Source of the DNA: Bacillota bacterium
GTDB lineage: Bacteria > Bacillota_A > Clostridia > Lachnospirales > Lachnospiraceae
Direction of reading: 5' to 3'
Assembly (NCBI GenBank): GCA_023443925.1
Contig: JAEZSL010000372.1
Coordinates: forward strand, 1-48,195
DNA length: 48,195 nucleotides
In this document: positions 41,810 to 48,195 of the stretch, in pieces
Layout of the letters: every line of letters begins with the position of its first letter
How positions within the stretch are numbered: the first letter of the stretch is position 1
Notes under the pieces: model-generated
What the model was told of the DNA's origin: nothing
The model's input: only the letters and a program-made list of their open reading frames with translations
Databases searched by the model: none
Translations under genes and position numbers: made by a program

Positions 41810-42745
41810 TTAACCATTGAATTTTCCCATATTTTTCTCCTCACATACCCGGATTCCATGATAAAACATCCAGTTTAAGGGTGTATCAATATTCAGCTCC
41901 TCACCCAGCCGCACCACTTTTCCGGCAAACATCTCAACTTCGGTCAGGCGGCCATTTTCCAGATCCTGAAGTGTTGAAGGCTTATTATGAAAAGGCAGCC
42001 TTTTAATGGTTGCTTCCTGAATCTCGATATCTGCTTCTCCCAGATCAATACCAAGGCGGCGGGCGATTAACACTACTTCCCGCATGGCAGCCCGGCGGAT
42101 CGCATTGGCATGTTCGCTGACCTGGTAAGCCCCAAAGGGAATTCCCAGCATGGCACAGGTTAAGTTTTCTCCGATATTACACATGAACTTAAACCACATC
42201 CCCTTCTTCATATCCGGGTCTATGTCATACAGGATACCGCTGGCATCAAATAACGCTTTTACCGCCAAAACCCGCTCCGACAGTTCCCGGTTATCCGCTT
42301 CGCCAAAATGCACCTTACCCCATTCGGGAACTGATTCCACCACTCCGTCTTTCATAGCTACGGAAACCCTCATATAGGAGTACATAACATGCTCCCATCC
42401 ATAAGCTTTTGCTACTTTTTCCTCGCTGTCGATTCCATTCAGCACGCAAAGTATATGGGTATTCTCTCCAACCTGATTCCGGATGTCTATTATCGCCTGA
42501 TTAAGGCCGGTATCTTTTACCGCTATAATAATTAAATCTGCCGGATCGTTTTTAAGCTCCGGAGTAATAACCGTAAACTTATATTGCGTACCGCTTACTG
42601 TTACCCCCTTTGACTCCAGTCTTTCCTTTCGCTCCCCTTCTGCAAGTACGCGGAAATTCTCTTTACCCAGGTATTTATCTAACTTAGGCGCAAAAAATAC
42701 ACCCATTGCCCCTAAACCAATCAAAGTCACTTTTTTTATTACCAT
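41810..42745 (-). CDS. 2-dehydropantoate 2-reductase (PanE/ApbA family)
   Basis: A 311-aa ketopantoate reductase-like NADPH enzyme. The N-terminal Rossmann motif is VTLIGLGAMGVFFAPKL; KDTGLNQAI, LCVLNGIDSEE and the C-terminal KFMCNIGENLTCAMLGIPFG and PSTLQDLENGRLTEVEMFAG carry the Lys, Asn and Glu positions of PanE. PanE makes pantoate for coenzyme A; several paralogues with other substrates exist in clostridia, so I give no symbol. GAGAGG lies upstream of the start. Promoter at 42879-42907. Confidence 0.88.
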   Translation of the reverse strand: MVIKKVTLIGLGAMGVFFAPKLDKYLGKENFRVLAEGERKERLESKGVTVSGTQYKFTVITPELKNDPADLIIIAVKDTGLNQAIIDIRNQVGENTHILCVLNGIDSEEKVAKAYGWEHVMYSYMRVSVAMKDGVVESVPEWGKVHFGEADNRELSERVLAVKALFDASGILYDIDPDMKKGMWFKFMCNIGENLTCAMLGIPFGAYQVSEHANAIRRAAMREVVLIARRLGIDLGEADIEIQEATIKRLPFHNKPSTLQDLENGRLTEVEMFAGKVVRLGEELNIDTPLNWMFYHGIRVCEEKNMGKFNG

Positions 42746-42878
42746 ATTTTTTTCCTCTCGTAGATTCTGTTATTAACTTAGTGTCAGGCCTAAAACGAAA
42801 AGTGTTTTTCTACTCCACTTTTTGGCAAGTATGCCAAGTAAGCCTCTACTCTATCCCTTTTCACAAGTACTTTATCTT

Positions 42879-42907
42879 ATTATATCCATACTTTTATCAA
42901 TGTGCAA
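42879..42907 (-). promoter_or_regulatory. Sigma-A promoter of the PanE-like gene
   Basis: On the minus strand TTGCAC (42902-42907), 17 bp, TATAAT (42879-42884), giving a leader of about 125 nt. Confidence 0.75.
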
Positions 42908-43111
42908 CTGTATAAAACGGACGGTACATCCAGTGCTGCCGGCTATACAAAAATACTGAGCTGATAATCCGGCAGGTATCTGTAAATTTTCCTGTAAAAC
43001 CATATAGAATTTTCAATAAGCCAGAAGTATCAACAGGCTGATGTATGTATGCAGAACAGCAATCAGCAGCAATTGGCTCAATTATGCAGACAGAGCAGAC
43101 AGAGGTATCAA

Positions 43112-43140
43112 TTGACATAGAATTTTACTAATGTTATAAT
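43112..43140 (+). promoter_or_regulatory. Perfect consensus sigma-A promoter
   Basis: TTGACA (43112-43117), 17 bp, TATAAT (43135-43140): both hexamers and spacing are the exact consensus. It is 442 bp upstream of hydF. A terminator follows about 100-120 nt after the expected start. Confidence 0.92.
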
Positions 43141-43146
43141 AAGCCC

Positions 43147-43268
43147 ATGAGCTGCGGACAATTTTCAGCAAATCGTCGTTTTCTGCTGACACCGGATATA
43201 TGAGGATGAAATGCAGATTCACGCAGGAATTTATTACAGCGTCCATTGCCGGACGCATTTTTTATTTT
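43147..43268 (+). ncRNA. Candidate small RNA or attenuated leader upstream of hydF
   Basis: Between the perfect promoter and the terminator GCGTCC-attgcc-GGACGC (43239-43256, then ATTTTTTATTTT) lies a 120-nt segment that can fold a stem TCAGCA/TGCTGA with a 13-nt loop and an outer CTGC/GCAG pairing. I do not recognise it as a known riboswitch or 6S-type RNA. Either it is a free small RNA or a regulatory leader that terminates before hydF. A weak 70-codon frame begins at 43206 (GAGG upstream) but overlaps the terminator and has no recognisable domain. Confidence 0.55.
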
Positions 43269-43588
43269 AATGGAAAAATGGATTCTATGCTTAAAAAGCC
43301 CTACCGGCAGGATACACCTGATACACCCAAGGAAGTTTCCCGCTGCCACAACAGCTTTCAGCGCCAGTGGAAGTTTTGCCTGACTCGTTTTATGTCAATA
43401 GGATTTGAGTTTCGATAGAGTTAACATTCCGGCATAAGGACAATTAATTTGTGCTGCTGCAAAAGCGGCATTACCAAATCAGGGCGAAAGAAAATCTTTA
43501 TTAAGAAAGGCTGCCACAACGCAATTCTTTCACTCTATATTATGTGGCGGTATCGCAGTCCAGTCTGCGGTAATAATAGGTAAAAGAT
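43269..43588 (+). other. Possible structured 5' region of hydF
   Basis: This 320-bp gap contains CTGCCACA/TGTGGCGG (about 43512-43549) and CGCAG-tccagt-CTGCG hairpins close to the hydF start, plus a CTGCTGCAAA block. No second strong promoter is seen, so hydF may depend on readthrough from 43112. Confidence 0.45.
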
Positions 43589-44800
43589 ATGGGACTTAAT
43601 GAAACCCCATCCGCAAATAGAATACACATCGGTTTTTTCGGCAGGCGCAACGCCGGTAAATCCAGTCTGGTTAATGCTGTAACCGGACAAGCCCTTGCCG
43701 TAGTTTCCGATGTAAAAGGAACCACCACCGACCCGGTTTATAAGGCTATGGAGCTGCTGCCCATGGGTCCGGTCATGATCATTGACACCCCGGGTATTGA
43801 TGATGAAGGAGGCCTTGGAGAGCTGCGTGTGAAAAAGGCAAAGCAGGTGCTGAATAAGACAGATATCGCCGTTCTTGTTGTAGCTGCCGAAGAAGGAATG
43901 CAGGATACCGATTTAGACCTTCTTCGTACCTTTACGGCTAAGGAAGTTCCCTACCTGATCGTATATAATAAAACCGATTTACTTGACCGCATACCGGCTG
44001 TCAAACCCAATGAAATCTATGTCAGTGCAAAAGAGCAGACCGGTATTCATGAACTTAAGGAAAAGATTGCACACTTGACGTCCACGGAAGATGAGAAATT
44101 AAAAATAGTTGCTGATTTATTACACCCCTCCGATTTTGTAGTGCTGGTTACCCCCATTGACAAGGCTGCTCCAAAGGGCCGGTTGATTCTGCCACAGCAG
44201 CAGACCATAAGAGATATTCTGGAAGCTGATGCCACTGCCATTGTAGTAAAGGAATATGAACTGCGGGATACCTTAAGCCAGCTGGGAAAAGAACCTGCCA
44301 TGGTTATTACCGACAGCCAGGTATTTTCAAAGGTTTCCGCAGATACCCCGCCCCATATCCCCCTGACCTCCTTTTCCATTTTGATGGCCCGGTACAAAGG
44401 CCTCTTAGATACAGCGGTAAAAGGCGTTGCAGCCGTGGAAACACTTAAGGATGGGGATAAAATACTGATATCCGAAGGCTGTTCCCACCACCGCCAATGT
44501 GATGATATCGGTACGGTAAAAATCCCCCGCTGGATGAAAAATTATACCGGTAAGAACATAACCTTCGAATTTACCTCCGGCACCGAATTCCCGGAAGATT
44601 TATCGCCTTATAAACTGATTGTCCATTGCGGCGGGTGCATGCTTAATGAACGCGAGGTACGTTACCGTATGAAATGTGCTGTGGATCAGGGAATTCCCAT
44701 TACGAACTACGGAGTAACTATCGCCTATATGCAGGGAATCTTAAAACGCAGCTTAAGGATCTTTCCCCATCTGGCAGCCATCCTGGATGACGTCAGATAA
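43589..44800 (+). CDS. hydF: [FeFe]-hydrogenase H-cluster maturation GTPase HydF
   Basis: A 403-aa HydF. The N-terminal GTPase domain has the P-loop GRRNAGKS (18-25), GTTTDPVYKAMELLPMGPVM, DTPGIDDEGG and NKTD. A dimerisation segment follows, then the Fe-S domain with EGCSHHRQCDDIG and VHCGGCMLNEREV, which together give the CxH...CxxC ligands for the 4Fe-4S cluster. HydF is the scaffold on which the binuclear iron site is built before transfer to apo-hydrogenase. The hydrogenase, HydE and HydG are not in the window. It precedes an aspartase-family gene by 30 bp and converges with nothing. Confidence 0.96.
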   Translation: MGLNETPSANRIHIGFFGRRNAGKSSLVNAVTGQALAVVSDVKGTTTDPVYKAMELLPMGPVMIIDTPGIDDEGGLGELRVKKAKQVLNKTDIAVLVVAAEEGMQDTDLDLLRTFTAKEVPYLIVYNKTDLLDRIPAVKPNEIYVSAKEQTGIHELKEKIAHLTSTEDEKLKIVADLLHPSDFVVLVTPIDKAAPKGRLILPQQQTIRDILEADATAIVVKEYELRDTLSQLGKEPAMVITDSQVFSKVSADTPPHIPLTSFSILMARYKGLLDTAVKGVAAVETLKDGDKILISEGCSHHRQCDDIGTVKIPRWMKNYTGKNITFEFTSGTEFPEDLSPYKLIVHCGGCMLNEREVRYRMKCAVDQGIPITNYGVTIAYMQGILKRSLRIFPHLAAILDDVR

Positions 44801-44830
44801 GACTGTCCGCCGAAGCAACTAAATACCTTA

Positions 44831-46222
44831 ATGAAAGATAATATTGAAAATGAAAGGCTGCCTGATGTGATTCACTTTTTTAATGGCAGTTCACAGGTTA
44901 AAAGCATGAGAACAGAAACCGATAAATTAGGCCAGCTGGAACTTCAGGATTATGAAATATATGGTTTGCAGACGAAGCGTGCGGTAGAGAACTTCAATCT
45001 GAATAACAAAAAGACTAACCTTCACCTGATCTATTCCCTTGTAAAAATAAAAAAAGCGGCAGCAATGACTTATCTGAACAACGGTGCCGATGAAAAAGGA
45101 ATCTATACAGCGGTGGTAAGTGCCTGTGACCGGATTTTGACCGGTGAAGCGGATGATCAGTTTATAACCCAGGCTTTACAGGGAGGTGCCGGTACCTCTA
45201 CCAACATGAATGTAAATGAGGTCATTGCCAATCTTGCTCTGGAACAATCCGGTCAGCCTTTCGGTGCCTATGAAAAAATTCATCCTCTGGATGATGTAAA
45301 CCGCGGACAATCCACCAACGATGTTTATCCAACGGCGCTGCGTATCACTGCGATTGAAACCCTAAGGCAGTTAAGTGAGGAATGCGCCAGGCTTCAGGAA
45401 GCTCTTCAGCAAAAAGAGAACGAACTGGAATCGGTTAGAAAAGTCGGCAGAACAGAACTTATGGATGCCGTGGCTATTACACTGGGTGCAGAGTTCGGAG
45501 CCTATGCCCAGGCTATTGCCCGTGATAGATGGAGATTATATAAGGTGGAAGAACGGCTGCGCCAGGTCAATATCGGCGGAACCGCAATAGGAACCGGAAC
45601 CAATGCTGACAGGCAGTACCGTTTCGGGATTATTGAAAATCTGAGAAGTTTGACCGGTATTGGGCTTGCTGTCTCGGAATATCCCCTTGATATTACACAG
45701 AACAACGATGTTTTTGTGGAAGTTTCCGGATTGTTAAAAGCCCTGGCGGTTAACCTTATGAAAATAGCGAATGACCTGCGTCTTATGAATTCCAATGCAA
45801 TCGGCGAAATTAAGTTGAAAGCACTGCAGCTTGGCAGTACCATTATGCCGGGGAAAGTAAATCCGGTAATTCCTGAAATGGTTATGCAGACCGCCATGCG
45901 TGTTATGGCCAATGATTATGCCATATCTGCTGCCGCAGCCCACGGTGAATTTGAACTGAATGCTTTCCTTCCCCTGATTGCCGACTCCCTGTTAGAAAGT
46001 CTGGAGTTGTTAAACAATTCCGTCAGACTCTTCCGCGAAAAATGTATTGCTTTTATTGAACCAAATCTGTCCAGGTGCACTCTGCTGCTTGATTCTTCCC
46101 ATGCTTTCGCCGCAGAATATGCCGCCCGGCTGGGCTACGAAACCGTTACCCGGATTTTGGAACAATACGGCGGCAACATACCAAAAGCGAAAGAAGTTCT
46201 AGAAGAAATGCTGAAAGGTTAA
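44831..46222 (+). CDS. Aspartate ammonia-lyase family protein
   Basis: A 463-aa aspartase/fumarase superfamily lyase. It shows LGQLELQDYEIYGLQTKRAV, GGAGTSTNMNVNEVIAN, GQSTNDVYPTALRI, the aspartase-like SNAIGEIKLKALQLGS and the catalytic loop GSTIMPGKVNPVIPE. Aspartase converts L-aspartate to fumarate and ammonia; fumarase activity cannot be excluded, but the sequence style is aspartase. The ATG at 44831 has no ribosome binding site; the ATG at 44906 begins where the family usually does (MRTETDKLG), so the start is uncertain. It follows hydF closely, probably in one transcript. It is possibly an ammonia source for H-cluster assembly. Confidence 0.85.
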   Translation: MKDNIENERLPDVIHFFNGSSQVKSMRTETDKLGQLELQDYEIYGLQTKRAVENFNLNNKKTNLHLIYSLVKIKKAAAMTYLNNGADEKGIYTAVVSACDRILTGEADDQFITQALQGGAGTSTNMNVNEVIANLALEQSGQPFGAYEKIHPLDDVNRGQSTNDVYPTALRITAIETLRQLSEECARLQEALQQKENELESVRKVGRTELMDAVAITLGAEFGAYAQAIARDRWRLYKVEERLRQVNIGGTAIGTGTNADRQYRFGIIENLRSLTGIGLAVSEYPLDITQNNDVFVEVSGLLKALAVNLMKIANDLRLMNSNAIGEIKLKALQLGSTIMPGKVNPVIPEMVMQTAMRVMANDYAISAAAAHGEFELNAFLPLIADSLLESLELLNNSVRLFREKCIAFIEPNLSRCTLLLDSSHAFAAEYAARLGYETVTRILEQYGGNIPKAKEVLEEMLKG

Positions 46223-46257
46223 ATTAACTCAACTTAAATTGTATATCTACTTTAAAG

Positions 46258-46299
46258 AAGGCTGCCTTTCCGGCATAAACCGGAACCTGGCAGCCTTTT
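46258..46299 (+). terminator. Terminator after the hydF-aspartase operon
   Basis: AAGGCTGCC (46258-46266) pairs with GGCAGCCTT (46289-46297) and an inner TTCCGG/CCGGAA stem stacks on it. It is followed by TTTTAT. Confidence 0.88.
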
Positions 46300-46415
46300 A
46301 TGACCTTACTTCCGATATAATATATATTAAATATTGATTAATTGCGGATAGCCAGGCTAAGTTCCCGGTTTTGTATCATATAATTCTATAAAAGAAAAGA
46401 AAAAGAGATGTAAAC

Positions 46416-47306
46416 ATGCTAAAAAATAGTAAAAAATATCCTATCCTGAAAATTTTTCTTCTGGTTTTAATCTTCGGCCTGTTATCTTTATCTATTATAA
46501 GGAATTTAGTTGATATCTATGCAGCCGCTCCAAACCAACAATCCGTATGTGTGCCGATCCTGATGTATCATCAGGTGAAAAACAGCAACTTCGGAAAAGA
46601 TGTAATAAGCCCCTCCGAATTTGAAAGTGATTTAAAGTACTTAACGGAAAACAACTATAACAGCATAACCATGTCGCAGCTCATCGACTATGTGTATAAT
46701 GGTGTGGAACTGCCGCCAAACCCGGTTATTCTATCCTTTGACGACGGTTATGTCAGTATTTACAAAAATGTTTATCCATTACTGAAGAAATATAACCAGA
46801 AAATTGTTCTATCCATTGTGGGTAAAAGTACGGACGATTTTTCAAAGGTTGACGATGATAATATTAATTATGCTTCCATGACCTGGGACCAGATCTCCGA
46901 AATGGATAAATCAGGGTTGGTTGAGATCCAGAACCATACTTATAACTTACATAAAATACGCAACGGTAGGTACGGCTGCTATCCCATGGCAAATGAATCC
47001 ATAGACCACTATGAAGCGGTAATTACGGAAGATATTACTACCTTACAGGATAAAATACAGTCCATAACGGATAAAGCGCCGACCACCTTTACCTATCCAT
47101 ATGGCAAATATAACAATTTAACGGAAAGCATTATTAAGAAAATGGGTTTTAAAGCAACACTATCGTGTACATACGGAGTTAATTTAATTGACAATGATCC
47201 CGAAACTCTCTATGGCTTGAAACGGATATGCCGTTCTCATAACCAGCCTATCGATAAACTGATTGAGGGCGGAATGAAGACATTGAAATTTAGAAATGAT
47301 AAGTAA
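46416..47306 (+). CDS. Membrane-anchored polysaccharide deacetylase
   Basis: A 296-aa carbohydrate esterase 4-type protein. An N-terminal membrane segment (ILKIFLLVLIFGLLSLSIIR, residues about 10-29) anchors or exports it. The deacetylase domain has ILMYHQVKNS, ILSFDDGYVS (Asp-Asp metal site), VEIQNHTYNLHKI (His pair) and FTYPYGKYNN. Relatives remove acetyl groups from peptidoglycan or poly-N-acetylglucosamine. Start has AGAGATG region upstream. It stands alone after the hydF operon terminator and before the NlpC/P60 gene, 266 bp away. Confidence 0.88.
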   Translation: MLKNSKKYPILKIFLLVLIFGLLSLSIIRNLVDIYAAAPNQQSVCVPILMYHQVKNSNFGKDVISPSEFESDLKYLTENNYNSITMSQLIDYVYNGVELPPNPVILSFDDGYVSIYKNVYPLLKKYNQKIVLSIVGKSTDDFSKVDDDNINYASMTWDQISEMDKSGLVEIQNHTYNLHKIRNGRYGCYPMANESIDHYEAVITEDITTLQDKIQSITDKAPTTFTYPYGKYNNLTESIIKKMGFKATLSCTYGVNLIDNDPETLYGLKRICRSHNQPIDKLIEGGMKTLKFRNDK

Positions 47307-47572
47307 AACAAAAATTTCATACATCATAATTTTTGTCGATTTGTCACGAAATATGTAAATTTTCATACTATAATAGTGGTATATATATTAACTGTTTACA
47401 CTGTAGAAAGTAAGTTTCATTATAGAGTTGTTTGAAAATCATTCATAATTATACTAAGACCAAATTAAGATGAGTCCTATTTGTTTAATAATTATAACAG
47501 TAATTCCTTCTTTAATAATCCTTCCGAGGGGCAACTTTCGGAGAGAGCATGAAAGCAAGGTGAAAACTTAAA

Positions 47573-48013
47573 ATGAAAAGCCCAAAAGCAAAAGCATCGG
47601 GTAAACAGCTTTACTTATATATATCATCTGCAAAACCATTAAAGGATTCCTCTAATATCCGGGCGGAAATTGTAGCCTTTGCGCTGCAATTTATAGGGAA
47701 TCCTTACAAATGGGGCGGCGTTAGTTTAACAAAGGGAACAGACTGTTCCGGATTTACCCAATCCGTTTTTAAGAACCATGGGATCAGCATTCCGCGAACC
47801 TCGAAAGCTCAAGCGGCAGTTGGCCGAAATATTTCCCTGGACAGCAGAAAACCTGGAGATTTAATTTTTTATAGAAAATACGGTACCATTAATCATGTTG
47901 CACTCTATATCGGAAATGATAAAGTAATATCCGCAGGCAGTACCCGTACGGGAATCCGAATTACAGAGTATAATTACAGAGAACCGTATAAGGCCGTCAG
48001 CTATATAGATTAA
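47573..48013 (+). CDS. NlpC/P60 domain protein without signal peptide
   Basis: A 146-aa protein that is almost only an NlpC/P60 cysteine peptidase domain: FIGNPYKWGGVSLTKGTDCS with catalytic Cys58, the nucleophile helix GFTQSVFKNHG, GDLIFYRKYGTINHVALYIG with His108. Such enzymes cut peptidoglycan stem peptides. The N-terminus is short (MKSPKAKASGKQLYLYISSA), with no signal peptide, SH3 or anchoring domain, so it may be a trimmed member or act from inside the cell or spore. AAGGTGA lies 9 nt upstream of the ATG. A hairpin-like CCGA/TCGG block lies about 40 bp upstream. Confidence 0.85.
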   Translation: MKSPKAKASGKQLYLYISSAKPLKDSSNIRAEIVAFALQFIGNPYKWGGVSLTKGTDCSGFTQSVFKNHGISIPRTSKAQAAVGRNISLDSRKPGDLIFYRKYGTINHVALYIGNDKVISAGSTRTGIRITEYNYREPYKAVSYID

Positions 48014-48071
48014 TTAGTAATGAAATACCCTCCTTGTATAATTAATTCACTAAGAAATCATGCCATTTATA

Positions 48072-48195
48072 ATCGAGTAGGAGGAAAATCATTAATTGAT
48101 TTTCCGTCCTCTCACACCACCGTGCATACCGTTCGGTACACGGCGGTTCAATAGAATTAACTTACTTGTAAATATCTTTCTGACATCGTTATAAA
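48072..48195 (-). mobile_element. 3' end of a group II intron (domains V and VI), truncated by window edge
   Basis: On the minus strand 48149-48114 folds as domain V: GAACCGCCGTG, a CGAA-capped arm, and CACGGTGGTGT, with the CGC catalytic triad. Domain VI (48113-48072) has stems GAG/CTC and AGGA/TCCT, GGAAAATCA/TGATTTTCC, and a single bulged A at 48078, 7 nt from the 3' end ACTCGAT, as expected for the branch point. The intron continues past the window. A short open end (48157-48195, ending ERYLQVS and stop) could be the maturase C-terminus. Confidence 0.88.

Noticed and set aside
43206..43418. 70-codon frame upstream of hydF as a gene
   Set aside because: It has a weak ribosome binding site, contains a strong terminator hairpin, and shows no recognisable domain. 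Kept only as an alternative for the candidate RNA.
47521..47572. Possible c-di-AMP (ydaO-type) riboswitch before the NlpC/P60 gene
   Set aside because: Such genes often carry one, but the conserved core blocks are not visible; only a short CCGA/TCGG pairing is.

Overview
The window looks like a chromosomal segment of a low-G+C, endospore-forming anaerobic clostridium, most like the Lachnospiraceae. Support for this: a HydF maturase for [FeFe]-hydrogenase, a Leu-type T-box ahead of leuS, PdaA (spore cortex peptidoglycan), a BclA-like surface protein, an agr-type peptide signalling locus, sigma-A promoters with strong consensus, and many GTG/TTG starts preceded by strong AGGAGG-type ribosome binding sites. 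No rRNA, tRNA, CRISPR array or phage region was seen.

Layout. 0.3-7.7 kb (minus strand): a DUF1801 protein; a GMC oxidoreductase with its small subunit, bracketed by three copies of a hairpin repeat; a NUDIX-DUF429 fusion next to an AviRa-like rRNA methyltransferase; and a HEAT-repeat/TetR/zinc-ribbon operon preceded by a 15-bp minisatellite. 8.2-13.0 kb (minus): an SDR oxidoreductase, rhamnulose-1-phosphate aldolase, a GNAT acetyltransferase separated from it by a MITE-like element, and a large acidic membrane protein. 13.5-20.9 kb (plus): a glycan island with three paralogous GT2 glycosyltransferases, a sugar aminotransferase, a PglD/NeuD-like acyltransferase and a GT4-like enzyme, ending in a DNRLRE + BclA-C-like protein. 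This is best read as making and attaching an amino-sugar glycan on the spore surface. 21.2-24.6 kb (plus): a minimal sodium-pump pair (OadG-like, OadB-like) and a YvlB/YvlD-type envelope operon.

25.5-29.4 kb (plus): an agr-like operon with DUF5317 membrane protein, an AgrC-type sensor domain lacking a kinase, AgrB, and a 41-aa AgrD found by eye. It is followed by a membrane GGDEF-HD-GYP protein. This is the most interesting locus: a peptide signal circuit with no histidine kinase or AgrA in the window and a c-di-GMP enzyme next door. 29.5-36.0 kb (minus): an aminotransferase, a class D beta-lactamase with two BlaI/MecI-like operators, an ABC-F ribosome-protection-type ATPase with an attenuator-like leader, a PadR regulator with a long palindrome at its promoter, and a CPBP protease remnant.

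36-42.8 kb: pdaA, nudC, a rhomboid protease, leuS with T-box, and a PanE-like ketopantoate reductase. 43.1-48.2 kb (plus): a perfect-consensus promoter followed about 120 nt later by a terminator (a candidate small RNA or attenuated leader), hydF, an aspartase-family gene, a polysaccharide deacetylase and an NlpC/P60 protein. The 3' end of a group II intron (domains V and VI, minus strand) runs off the right edge. Protein family calls come from reading motifs by eye; no database search was run.
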